A stretch of 64,000 nucleotides of DNA from Choricystis sp. odSpoLacu1 (lineage: Eukaryota > Chlorophyta > Trebouxiophyceae). The first letter of the stretch is position 1; every line of letters begins with the position of its first letter. A program made the position numbers and the translations under genes. A model generated the notes under the pieces. It saw only the letters and a program-made list of their open reading frames with translations. It searched no databases and was not told the origin of the DNA. The DNA lies in the NCBI GenBank assembly GCA_958009055.1, contig OY253650.1:372001-436000 (forward strand), given 5' to 3'. Positions 30,928-41,789 of the stretch are shown in pieces.

Positions 30928-30961
30928 TTGCCCCACCAGTGGGGCAATGCCCCCGGGGGCA
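30928..30961. terminator. two adjacent perfect inverted repeats between convergent genes
   Basis: 30928-30947 is a 9-bp-arm inverted repeat with a 2-nt CA centre (TTGCCCCAC / GTGGGGCAA); 30948-30961 is a perfect 14-nt palindrome (TGCCCCCGGGGGCA). They touch each other and lie 95 bp after the tocopherol cyclase stop and 70 bp after the MFS stop. A role in 3' end formation is inference. Confidence 0.5.
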
Positions 30962-31030
30962 CAGCGACAGCAACGAAAAACAATGGGGTGAAGTACACAC
31001 ACTCAATCAGCTACCTTTTTTTGCTTCCAG

Positions 31031-33161
31031 TCAAGCTTCCACCACCGCCGCGTCTTTCACCGCGCGCTCCTTCTCCGCCTTCTCCTGGGCCAGCACCCTC
31101 TCCGCCACAAAGAACGCGCCCCCCGACACCGCGCAACAGGCGGGGACGAGCAGCAGGGCGGCCTGCAGGCCGGCGCGCTCGGACAGGAGGGCGACGGCGA
31201 GGGGGCCGGCGCCCGCCACGATGTTGCGCGCGCACAGGTGCACCGCCGACCCCGTCGACCCCAGGGCGGGGGGGCACACGTCCCGCACCATGACGGCGGC
31301 GGGGGCGCGCCACATCTCGGACAGGGCGAAGCCGACGAGGAGGGCGGCAAAGGAGGTGGTGGCGTCGGGGGCCAGGATGTTGGCCGCGAGCAGGGGGGCC
31401 GCGAGCAGCGTCGCCCCCGCCGTCAGCAGGTACCTCCCCCCCGACCTGGACAGCCCGTCCGCGAGCAGCCCCCCCCCCACCCCGCCCACGATGCCGCCCA
31501 GGGGGAGGATGATGGCGAGGGCGGGCGCGTAGGAGGTGGCCTCCAATCCGTACACCCTCTGGTAGAAGGTCGCCTGCCACGCCACCAGGGCCCACGACCC
31601 CACGTCGTTGATGGCGGCAGCCACCGTGATGGCTTGAAATGCGCGGGAGGAGAGGAGCGTCTTGATGGAAGCGAAGACGTCGGCGGTGGAGGGGGGGGGG
31701 GGGGGTGGCGGTCGCCACACCCGCCCCACCCCCACCGTCCTGCAGCACAAACGTGTCCGCCCTCGACCTCGACAGCGCGCGCGTGACGGGGGACGTGAAC
31801 CGGGACGAGGCAAAGGGGTCGGCACCCGCCCCCGCGGAGCCCGGGGCGCGCGGTTCGTCGAGCGTGAGAAGGGCAAGGGCAGCAATCACCAGCCCGGGCG
31901 GCCCCAACCATAACAGGAGCTGCCGCCACGACGCCTCCGTCACCACGGTGTGCAGAACGGAGAAGTTGTAGTCGTAGATGGGGGTGATGGCGGCCATGTT
32001 GCCGCGCGTGTAGAGGAGGGAGACTTGGGTGAGGTCGAGTTTGTCTAGAGGGACGAACGTCACGCCCACGGGGGCGCCGCCTCCACCACCCGATCCAGCA
32101 CCGTCAGGCACGGCGGACAGTTTGCCTGCGACTATCACTGCAGCAAAGGAGAGGGCGCGGCCGACATAGATCGCAGCATTGTAGGCTGCCATGGCGGTGT
32201 TCCTCTCGCGCGGGAACAGTTCAGGAATCAACGAATAACAAATTGGGTTTTGAGTAGACTGCGCCGCCGCAAACGCCACCCGCAACGCCAGCAATTCAGA
32301 AAAGGAGTGGACGCGGGAGGCGGCGAGGGTGGCGGCCGACCAGAGGGCGGCTCCCGCGGCGAGGAGGCGGGGGCGGTCAGCGCGGTCTGCGAGGAAACCC
32401 GCGGGGATCAGGGCCAGCGCGTACAGCACGGTGTATCCCGTCGTCAGGGCGGCGCCCTGGGCGTCCGATAGGTCCAGGTCGGGGGCGACGAGGGGGAGGA
32501 GGGCGGGCAGGGCAAAGCCGGTGGTCGAGTGGTGGACATAGAGCAGTGCGAGGACGCCCAGGCCCCACAGAGTGCCCAGGTCGGGCCCGTCCGCAGGCGC
32601 CGCGGCCGCCGCCTCCGTAGCGGCGGCGGGCAGGGCGGTGGCGGCGGGGGGGGGCGTGGCCCGTTCGGCAAAGGGGGACGCGGGGGTGGAGGTGGAGGCC
32701 GCGAAATCGAGCGGCGCAAAGGGAGGGGGGTCACCGTCGCCGCCGCCGTCACCGCCACCGACCTCCACCCCGGCTGGAGGCCAGGCTGGGCGTGGGCTAG
32801 GCGTCACGGGCAGCACCGTGGTGGCGGTGGGCGGGGTGGAGGAAGGCGCGTCTGCTTCGTCAGTCGGCGCGGCGACGACCCCTCTCTCCGGCGACAGCGC
32901 CGACGCCAGCGTGCGCAGCCCCCGCAACACGTCCCGGGGCGGGGACGAGGGCGGAGGGGCGGCGGCGGCTTCGGCCGCGGTTTTGGCGGCGAGTTCGACG
33001 AGGTCGAGGGCGGGAGGGGGGGCGACCGGGGCGACGCCGTCGGTCGGGGGCGGCGCGTCGGCGTTGGAGCGCGGCACGACGCGCGGGGTGGGGGCGCGGC
33101 GGCGGGGCGAGGCCAGGCGGGGCGCCGGCCGCTGCCGCGTGGACAGGCTCACGCCACGCAT
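31031..33161 (-). CDS. major facilitator transporter (Spinster-like), frameshift in a C15 run
   Basis: About 709 aa, intronless. A 190-residue low-complexity N-terminus (Pro, Ala, Asp; possible leader MRGVSLSTRQRPAPRLASPR) precedes twelve predicted spans. Family features: FALPALLPLVAPDLDLSDAQ, the MFS motif-A-like GFLADRADRPRLLAAG, NPICYSLIPELFPRERNTAM with YNAAIYVGRALSF, as in Spinster/SPNS-related carriers, whose plant and animal members move sphingolipids or organic anions. The frame breaks at the G15 run 31691-31705; with 14 bases the open frame continues STADVFASIKTLLSSRAFQA through spans 7-12 to the stop at 31031. Substrate unknown. Confidence 0.78.
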
Positions 33162-33603
33162 TGAAGGCGTGGCACGGTGTGTGTGTGGCGCGGGGCGGGT
33201 GCAGAGGGGGCGCGCTGTCCAACCGAGTGCAATGGTTCGACCCCGCTCGTCGGCGAAGGCAGTGTGCGCACCCTTCCCCCCTGACGCAGCAATGCGTGCC
33301 TCAAGGGGCTAGGCACAGACACACACGCACGTCGAGAGGACGCACGAGCGAGGGGCGTGCGGTGTGCGCGCCCTGTGTCGCGCAAAAGAAACGTGTGTGT
33401 GTGCGTGCTTGAAGGGTTTCTGTTTTCTTTCTTCGTTGTATTGGCTGAACCGTTTTTTTTTCACGTCCCCCACAACCCACCCGCCCGGCATAGAGAGAGA
33501 GAGATGAGGTTTCATCCGGCTGTCGTGTGTTGCTGTGTCTGCCAAAACAGGCGGCTCAAGATTAAATCACACACACCGTTTTAAGTTCACGTTGTTTTTC
33601 TCA
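33162..33603. other. intergenic region upstream of the MFS gene
   Basis: 442 bp with GT/CA-rich stretches (about 33315-33410), a T8 run near 33451 and a short GA run near 33494-33503. A GGTTCGACCCC box at about 33235 was tested as a tRNA B box and did not fold. No gene is seen. Confidence 0.5.
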
Positions 33604-36001
33604 TCACCTCTGCCCCGCCGCCTCCCTCTCCAGCCGGGCCAGGTCATACACCTGCCGCATCATGCCACTGGACGCCAGCCACTCCTTGAAGTGGGCCTGG
33701 ATGGCGGCTTGGAGCTCCCGCTTGCGCGCGTCGGCCAGAGCGGCGCGTCGAACCGCCGCCCTCAAATCAGCGATGGCCGCCACCTTGGCCTCCCGCGCCG
33801 CTTCATAGGCAGGCGGCAGAGGAAATGGGGATGCAGCCGCCGCCCGTGCCGCGGAGGCGGGGGAGCCGGAGGCGCCGTCTGCCGACCCCGCGGCCGCGCC
33901 ACGGGGGCCGAGGCCGAGCAGCGCCCCCGCGTCCGAGGCGAGCCGGGGTCCATCCGGCAGGGCGGCCCCCCCACACAGAGGACCCGGCCCCCCCACAAAG
34001 GGGATGGCCACCTGGGCGAAGCGGTCGGGGGGGAGGAGGGTGGCGGGCGCGTTGGGGGCGCCCGCGGCGGCCAGCGCGGCGCCGCCACGCCCGCCGACCG
34101 CCAACACGGGCGAGTCCCACGCGTTGGGGGCCGGCGCCACGCCCGCCGCCGCCATGTGAGCCCGCAGGCGGGCGTACCCGGCGCAGTGGGGGCCCAGGGT
34201 GACGCCGCGGGAGGAGCCCAGGATGATCGGGGGGCGGTTGACGCCGAGCGAAAGGGCGCAGTCGTGCGCCGAGTCGACGACGGCGCGCCGCGCCGCGGCC
34301 ACCAGGGTGACCCGCTCGCAGCGGTCCAGCCGCAGGAGCCTGCCCACCGCCCCCAGCACGATGGTGCAGTCGGTGCAGGCGACGATGGTGGCGGTGGCCA
34401 GGGGGGCGAGGGCGTAGATGACGGCGTCGTGACAGTCTGAAATTCGGACCGCGCCCGTCGGAAACGCTGCCTCCCCACGCGCCACGGTGGACCGGCACAC
34501 GCCCTGGATGTCGACTTCGCCACCGTCCACGACGCCGGCGGGGGGGAGGGCGTCGTCAAAGGGGGAGGGGGGGCCGGCGGACGCGGCCGCGACGGCGGCC
34601 GCGGCGGACGCTTCGCCGGGTGAGGGGGCGTCGCCCACGGCGGAGGCGAGCCAGTCGGCCAGGGGAGGGCCGGGCACGAGGGTGCCGTCGGGGACGCCAG
34701 CGAAGGCGGGGGCGGCGGCCGACAGGCGGGGCGGCGGTGAAGGGTCGGCGGCGCCTGCGGCGTCGCCGTCCGTTTCCATCGCGTCACCGTCGACTGCCGC
34801 CGCCGCCTCCCCGCCACACCCGCGCCACCGTGGGGGGGCGGTCGCCGAGCGCAGCAGCAGGCCCAGCCTGTCAAACTCGGGGGCGGTGAGGGTGTTTGGG
34901 GCGCGCGGGGGGGCAGAGTCGACAGGGAGGGGCGGCGTGTCGGCCGCCAGGCCCAGCAGCAGGGGGGCCGCCCTGGCCGCGGCCGCCGCGTAGGCGGCGC
35001 CCGCGGCGCGGGCGGCCGCCAGGTGGTCGGCCAACTCTTTGCGCACGTGGGCGGAGGAGCGGGTGTGGGAGACGTGGACTGGAGGGAGGGGGGAGGGAGG
35101 GTTGGCGACAAACAAACGCTGGGTGCACGCGGCTTCCTCCTCTTTCGCGCACTCAAAACCCACACACACACACACAACACAGCACTCCACTCACCACTGG
35201 GCACCCGCCCCGCTTCATCCAACGGCGCCCCCTGGGGCGGCGTGTTGCCGGGGGTCGTGCTGGCGCCGCCGCCGCCAGAGGGCGCGGGGGACGGCCACAC
35301 ATCCATCGTCTCCAGGCGGCGCGACGCGCGCAAGTGGAGCTGAGCCCACAAAAACAGGACGACGGCGTGCACGTCGACGGCGACGGGGGTGGAGGCTGGA
35401 GTGGGGAGAGGCGGGGGCAGGGTGAGCGTGTGCTTTGTTGCCGCACCCACACACAAAACAGCACACAAACCAAACTCTCTCCACGCACCTTCATCATGGG
35501 CCACAAGCACGCCCTCCTCCTCGGCGACGGCTTCCAGCATGTCGACCAGGATCTGTGGGAGGAGAGAGGGTGGGACGGTGAGCAAAAAAAACAAAAGCAG
35601 CCGCGTCGTGTGTTTGCCTCTTCTCCCCTCCTTCTCCCCACGCGCGCACCTGCACATGCTCCTGCAGCGTGCCAAGCACGTCGGCGACGTCGGTGAGGGC
35701 GACCATGCCTGTGTGTATGGTGTGTGTGGGGGGGGGGGGGCAGAGGCGATTGGCAACAATTCACGGGGCGGCTTGCTTTGGATCCCTCTCTCCCCGCCAC
35801 ACAGCCCACCTCCACACACTCACGTCGCGAGCCCGGCCCCCCACCGGGAGCCGCCCGCTCCAGCAGGGCGGCCAGCAGCCCCGGCAGCGCGGTCTGGGTG
35901 TCCAGCCGCGGCAACCACGCCGCGACGGGGAGGCCGCCCAGCTCCACGACGACGCGGCGGGCGGCGACGGCGACGGCTGGAGGGCGGCCGGTGGTGTCCA
36001 T
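33604..36001 (-). CDS. TBCCD1: TBCC-domain protein TBCCD1
   Basis: Five exons: 36001-35824, 35708-35650, 35552-35489, 35395-35195 and 35078-33604 (658 aa). TBCCD1 is a centrosome/basal-body protein; its Chlamydomonas counterpart positions centrioles. The right-handed beta-helix (TBCC/CARP domain) is clear around residues 320-420: STVARGEAAFPTGAVRISDC, HDAVIYALAPLATATIVAC, TDCTIVLGAVGRLLRLDRC and NRPPIILGSSRGVTLGPHC, ending in PNAWDSPVL, which matches the TBCCD1-specific NYWDNP block. The N-terminal exons encode the TBCCD1 helical domain (HAVVLFLWAQLHLRASRRLE). The C-terminus is a basic helix (RKRELQAAIQAHFKEWL). Confidence 0.88.
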
Positions 36002-36369
36002 TGGGGACGATGAAGGGGGAGAGCAAGGGCAGAACGTGCGTGGGGAGAGAGGCTGAAGGAAGCGATTTCCTTCGGCCACACGAGTGTGAGAGCGGAGCTG
36101 TTGTCGTCTCCGTTGTGTGTTGTTGAACCTTGTGTTTGCAAAAGCGCGACGCGACGCTCACCCCCCCAACCATCAGATGGACGCTTGGGAGGATGAGGCC
36201 CGGCGTTGTGGTGTGTGTGTGTGTGCTTTCCCCCGCACGAAAAAGAAAAAGGGGCACCACCCCTAACGAACAAAAGAGAGTGGGGCGTGCGCGCCCCACT
36301 CGACCCAAAAAAAAAAACACACGCTCCCCCTAGGGGGAGCGTGTCTCACATCCACCCCACCCTCCCCAT
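36002..36369. other. intergenic region with a 26-nt perfect palindrome (36319-36344)
   Basis: Between the TBCCD1 start and the aconitase stop. At 36319-36344 two 12-nt arms (ACACGCTCCCCC and its complement) flank a TA centre, giving a perfect palindrome. It begins 26 nt past the aconitase stop codon and is followed in the aconitase reading direction by T10 (A10 at 36308-36317), so a hairpin-plus-U-tract 3' element of the aconitase transcript is possible. A GT-rich tract lies at about 36205-36225. Confidence 0.6.
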
Positions 36370-39300
36370 TCACTTGCGCGCCTCCCCCATCGCGTTCAGC
36401 GCCGACCCAGCCTTGAACCACGTGATCTGGTTGTCGTTGAAGGTGTGGTTGACGCGGAACTCGTACGTCGACCCGTCGGCACGCGTCCCTTTCAGCGTCA
36501 ACGGTTTGCCGGGCGCAAACGTGGCCAACCCCAGGATGGAGATCTCGTCCGTGGGCGCGATCTTGTCGTAGTCGGCGGTGTCAGCAAACGTGAGGGGGAG
36601 GAGGCCCTGCTTTTTGAGGTTGGTCTCGTGGATGCGCGCAAACGATTTCACGATGACGGCGCGGCCGCCCAGGTGGCGGGGCTCCAGGGCGGCGTGTTCG
36701 CGGGACGAGCCCTAGCGTGGGGTGGGGTGGGGGTGGGGGTGTGGGGGGGGGGGGGTGAGTGTGTGGGCGACGAACAAAACAACAAAAAACACACTGTCCA
36801 CACCCCCTCTCTCCTCTCCTCTCATCCTCACCTCGCCATAGTTCTCGTCGCCCACCACCACCCACGGCACCCCCGCCGCCTTGTACGCGCGCGCGACGTC
36901 GGGCACGGCGCCATACTCGCCCGTCAGCGCGTTCTTGACCGAGTTGACGGCGCCATTCTCCGAGTTGACGCCCCCGATCAAAAAGTTGTTGGAAATGTTG
37001 TCCAGGTGGCCGCGATATTTCAGCCACGGCCCCGCCATGGAGATGTGGTCAGTGGTGCACTTGCCCTGGACTTTGATGAGGATTTTGGCCTTCTCCAGGT
37101 CCTTGCCGTTCCACTTGTCAAACGGGGTCAGCAGCTGGAGGCGGTTGGAGGCCGGGTCGACGACGACCGCGCCCGCGCCCTCGCGCGGGGGTTGGTACGT
37201 GTCCTCCCCCGCGTCGAACCCCTTGGCGGGCAGCTCGTCGCCCGTGGGCGGCGACAGAGCCACCTCCCGGCCGTCGGCGCCGACCAGGGTGTCGACGGCG
37301 GGGTTGAAGGTCAGGTCGCCCGCGATCGCAAACGCGGTCACCAACTCGGGCGACGTCACAAACGCGTGGGTGGACGGGTTGCCATCATTGCGCGCCGCAA
37401 AGTTGCGGTTGTAGGAGGTGATGATGGAGTTGGGGACGCCCTTCTCCACTTCGGTGCGTTTCCACTGGCCGATGCAGGGGCCGCACGCGTTGGCGAGCAC
37501 GGTCCCGCCCACCCGCTCAAACACGTCCATCAGGCCGTCCCGCTCAATCGTGGCCCGAATCTGTTCGGAGCCGGGGGTGATGGTGAAGGGCACCTTGGCC
37601 TTGACGCCGGCGGCGAGGGCTTGGCGCGCGACGGAGGCGGCGCGCTGCATGTCTTCGTAGCTCGAGTTCGTGCACGACCCGATCAGGCCGGCCCCCACGG
37701 CGGCCGGCCACCCGTTGGCACGGACGGTATCACCAAACTGGCTCAGCGGCGTCGCCAGGTCGGGGGTGAAGGGCCCGTTGACTTGGGGCTCGAGCGTGGT
37801 CAGGTTGATCTCGATGATTTCATCGTACTCCGCCCCCTCATCCGCCCTCAGGTTGTCCGCAAACGCGGCCGCCAGCTTGGCGGCGCCTTCGCGGCCGGTG
37901 GCCACCAGGTAGTCATGCATGCGCTGGTTGAAGGGGAACATGGAGGTGGTGGCCCCAATCTCGGCCCCCATGTTGCAGATGGTGCCCATGCCGGTGGCCG
38001 AGATCGCGTCCACGCCCGGCCCAAAGTACTCCACAATCGCGCCGGTGCCACCCTTGACCGTCAGGATGCCGGCCACCTTGCAGATGACGTCCTTGGGGGA
38101 CGTCCACCCGGACAGCGTCCCCGTGAGGCGCACGCCGATGACTTTGGGGGCTTTGAGTTCCCAGGGGAGGCCCGCCATCACGTCGACCGCGTCGGCGCCG
38201 CCGACACCGACGGCGCACATGCCCAGACCGCCCGCGTTGGGGGTGTGGGAGTCGGTGCCGATCATCATGCCGCCGGGGAAGGCATAGTTTTCGAGCACAA
38301 TTTGGTGGATGATGCCACTGCCGGGTTTCCAGAACCCAATGCCGTACTTGGCACCAGCAGTCGCCAAAAAGTCGTACACCTCGCGGTTGGTGTCGACGGC
38401 AAGCTTGAGGTCGGCTTTGCCACCGTAGGAGCCGCCGCTGGTGAGTGGTGAGTGGGGGTGGGGGGTCAGGGTTTGTTTTTTTTTAAACCCTCTCTCTCTC
38501 ACACACAAAAACTCCCAACCCAAACAACTCACCGGTCCTCCTGGGGCGCGGTGGTGCCCTCAATCAAGTGGTCGCAGTGAATGGTGGACGGCACCGCGGT
38601 GCGGGGCAGGCCGGACGAAATGAACTGGAGGACCGCCATCTGGGCGGTCGCGTCCTGCATCGCGACGCGGTCGGGGCGCAGGCGCAGGTAGGACACGCCG
38701 CGCTGGATGTCCTGGTTCTCGGGGTCGTCCAGGTGGCCGTAGACGACCTAGGGTGTGGGATGGGTGGGTGGGGGGTAGGTCAGTGGGAGGGGGGTTTGGT
38801 CAAGGGCAAACGAAACATAGGGCGCTGCACTCGGGGGGCGGTTTGCGCGAAGAACCGCCGCCGCCGAGCAACGACACCGCACCCCGCACGTCCCCCTTTT
38901 GGCGCCAGGCGACACGTGAGTGTGGTCAGAGGCGACAGGTCTGGCGCGTAGGCGGCGTGAGTGGGTGGTGGCGCGCCGGGGTGCCCCCATCCCGCAGAGG
39001 GCGCGGCGACAGCACCAGCACCACTAGGGCCGCTTCCCAGGGCCGCCCCGGCCGCTCAGCCCACACTCTGCCGCCACCACACGCTCTGCAGCTCACCTTT
39101 TCGGCCAGCGTCAGGGGGCGGTTGAGGCGGCGGCGCACGATCTGAGGAGGAAGGAGGGAGGAGGGCGGTGTCGATTGAGAGGGGCAGGGGCAGGCTGGCG
39201 GACAAAACAGAAAAAAACCACCCGCTCCTCCCCCACAAACTCACGGCCAGGTTCTCCTCCATCTTGGAGTAGCGGTCGTTGATGAACTCGGTGGGCTCCA

Positions 39301-39819
39301 GGCGGGACATGGGGGCCTGAAAGAAGGGGGGGGAGGGGGCGCGGGGTGAGCAAGGGCGACAGAAAAAAGCCAGGGCGCCGCAGTTTTTTTGTGCACGGTG
39401 GCGGGGGTGCGCGACTGCGCGACTCGCACGCTCCCTCGGCCACCCGGCGGCGGCGTGAGGCATAGCCACGCGCTGTGGCAGCGGGGACAGCGCGGGACTG
39501 GAGGCGTGGAGCGGGTGATACACGGGCGCGCACGGCCAGCGACGCTCGTGACACGCAATGGGGAGCGGAGCCGCCGAGCAGCACCCCGGCCGGCCGCCAC
39601 GACCGTTCCCCCCACAGCCCTCACCTTGTCCGCGGTCGCAATGCTGCTGGCGGCCCGCAGGGACCCGCTGGCAGTGCGCGCCGCCTGTGGGATAGGGAGA
39701 GAGGAAGGTGAAAAAAAGAGCGAGGAAGGGGAAGGGGCATGCCTCTTCCCGCGAATCTGCCTCCTTCCAACTCTCACCTGGCGCAGCACACCCGCGGCAG
39801 CGCGCGGGGACGTGTTCAT
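36370..39819 (-). CDS. ACO2: aconitate hydratase, mitochondrial type
   Basis: Seven exons: 39819-39778, 39684-39625, 39316-39245, 39141-39097, 38747-38533, 38437-36832 and 36711-36370 (793 aa). It isomerises citrate to isocitrate in the TCA cycle. The three cluster Cys are in [11 protein letters not shown] (~400) and CGPCIGQW (~463/466), the usual spacing. Other blocks: [62 protein letters not shown] and [16 protein letters not shown]. The first 34 residues form a mitochondrial leader ([14 protein letters not shown]...). Two acceptors are TAG, not CAG. It is the intron-richest gene here. It shares a 197-bp divergent promoter with NDUFA9. Confidence 0.96.
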
Positions 39820-40016
39820 GTTCGTGGGCGGCTGCGTGGTGGCTCGAGCCTTGGGAGGCGGAGAGAGGAGTGACCGTGCGCGGGGCGGAACGGTCGGAAA
39901 GGAAAAAGGGGGAGTGTGGAGGCAGCAGCGCGAATCGCGCCCCACACTCTCTTTTGCGCCAGCCGGCGAGCAAAGAAGGCTCCTCCTCTGCGCAGTTTCC
40001 ACAACACACTCATCAC
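39820..40016. promoter_or_regulatory. divergent promoter of aconitase and NDUFA9
   Basis: Only 197 bp separate the two ATGs, both for mitochondrial respiration proteins. No TATA box is seen; the sequence is GC-rich with a short A-rich patch near 39900. Shared control is inferred from the layout. Confidence 0.6.
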
Positions 40017-41647
40017 ATGGCAGCCGCCCTGGCCACTCGCCTGGCGGCCGCTCTGGCTCAGCGCGGCCCAGGTACGGAGGAGGGAGGGCGGGGAGAGAGT
40101 TTGGGGCGACGCACGCGCCCCCCCGCGGTGCCCCAAATCGCACGCGCCCGCGTGCGCGGGCGCGCGCGCGCCGCCCCCCTTTTGACTGGGACGCACCCTG
40201 GAATAATAGCGTTGAGTCTGCGGGAGGGGGGCGTGCAGGCGCCGGCGACAGGGACACAAACACGGGGCGGCGGGGACGATGCGCGTTTTTTCTTTGGCAC
40301 AGGGTCTGTGCGGGTGAGGGCCTCCGCTGTCTGCTGCCAGGGCGGCCGCCCACGCCTCTGTCAAAACGCCCCGCTGGAAGACCAACAATCAATGAAAATC
40401 TGGGAGGCAAACCGCCCGACTGATCATCCTCCCCCACCCCACCCCCCACACACAGCAGCCACCACCCGGGCCGCGTCCGACCTGGCCCCCGCCCCCCTGC
40501 TCAAAGCCGCGGTCGGCGTGCGCGGCGGACCCGGCGGGCGGACGTCGGTGAGTTGGCGAGGTGTTGTTGTTGTTTTCTTCAAAACGCCGCGCTCTCTCTG
40601 CCACCCTTCTCACTCCACACACCCAAACCCACACCACAGACCTCCGGCGTCACCGTCACCGTGTTCGGCGCCACCGGCTTCCTGGGCCGCTACCTGGTCA
40701 ATGCTTTAGCGTTGGATGGCCACCGCGTCGTGATTCCGTTCAGGTGTGACGAGCTCGACGTCCAACACCTGCGCCAGATGGGGGACCTGGGCCAGATTGT
40801 GCAGGTGCCGGGATTTGACGTGCGGTCGAAAGAGTCCATTCAGCACGCGATTTCTGATTCTGCGGCCGTGTTTAATCTGATTGGCGCCCGCCGCGCCACA
40901 CGCAACTTTTCGCTGGACGCCGCCAACGCCGCCTCCGCCGCCTCCATCGCGGCCGTCGCTGCCTCCTCCCCCTCTGTCGAACGCTTTGTCCAAGTCTCGT
41001 GCGTAGGGGCGGCGTCTGATGCGCCGTCGGCGCGCCTGCGCGCGAAAGCCGCGGGCGACGCCGCCGTTGCCGCCGCCCTCCCCACCGCCACCCTGGCCCG
41101 CCTGGGCCAGCTGGTGGGCGTGGAGGATTCCTTTTTGAACGGGTTTGCGGCGGCCGCCAAGACGCTGCCCGCGGTGCCCCTGATTGGGGGCGGCTCTGCG
41201 AAACGCGTTCCCACCGCCGTCGCGGACGCGGCGGCCGCCCTGGCGGCCATCCTGCGCGCCGCGGACGCGCCCGGCCGCACGTACGAACTCGTGGGACCCG
41301 ACGTCCTGACGGTGAAGCAGCTGGCGCTGCTGGTTTTAGACCTGATTCGCGAACCCCGGTCCACAGCCGTCCTCCCCACCTCCATCGCGTCCCTGCTGGC
41401 CTCCGCCCCCCTCCCCCTCAAACCCGACTGGCTGACGTCCGACTCGGTGGCGGAGGCGACGGCCGACCTGGTGCCGCGTGGAGGGGTGGGCACGTTTGCC
41501 GATTTGGGGGTCATTCCTGAATCCATCCTCTCAGGCGGCGCCGCCGTCGACCACCTGCGCTGGCTGAGGGCGGGGGGCTACGATGTGGGGACGACGTCGG
41601 GGCGGGCCAGCACGGGGGGGGCGGGCTTTGGGGCCAGTGTGGCGTGA
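40017..41647 (+). CDS. NDUFA9: complex I 39-kDa subunit NDUFA9
   Basis: Exons 40017-40071, 40456-40547 and 40640-41647 (384 aa). NDUFA9 is an accessory subunit at the hydrophilic/membrane arm junction of NADH dehydrogenase, an atypical short-chain reductase that keeps bound NADPH. VTVTVFGATGFLGRYLVN is the dinucleotide loop, then VVIPFRCDELDVQHLRQMGDLGQ, the family hallmark, and FNLIGARRATRNF. The N-terminus MAAALATRLAAALAQRG is an amphipathic mitochondrial leader. The introns are 384 and 92 nt. TGTAA occurs 20 nt after the stop. Confidence 0.94.
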
Positions 41648-41789
41648 TGGAGAGTGGAGAGGTGTTTGTAAAAAGGAGAGTTTTTTTTTTCATCGTTTCA
41701 TCAAAAGAGGTCACCCGCACAAAAACAAACAACGCCGCACACAAAAACACACAAACGTCGGTCTCTCGTTGTCTCTCTCGCTCTCACTC

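Noticed and set aside
33225..33255. GGTTCGACCCC resembling a tRNA B box
   Set aside because: No matching acceptor stem, a mismatched T stem and no A box at the right distance.
36445..38451. 668-codon plus-strand open frame opposite aconitase
   Set aside because: Antisense to highly conserved aconitase exons and crosses its intron; composition is a mirror of the real gene.
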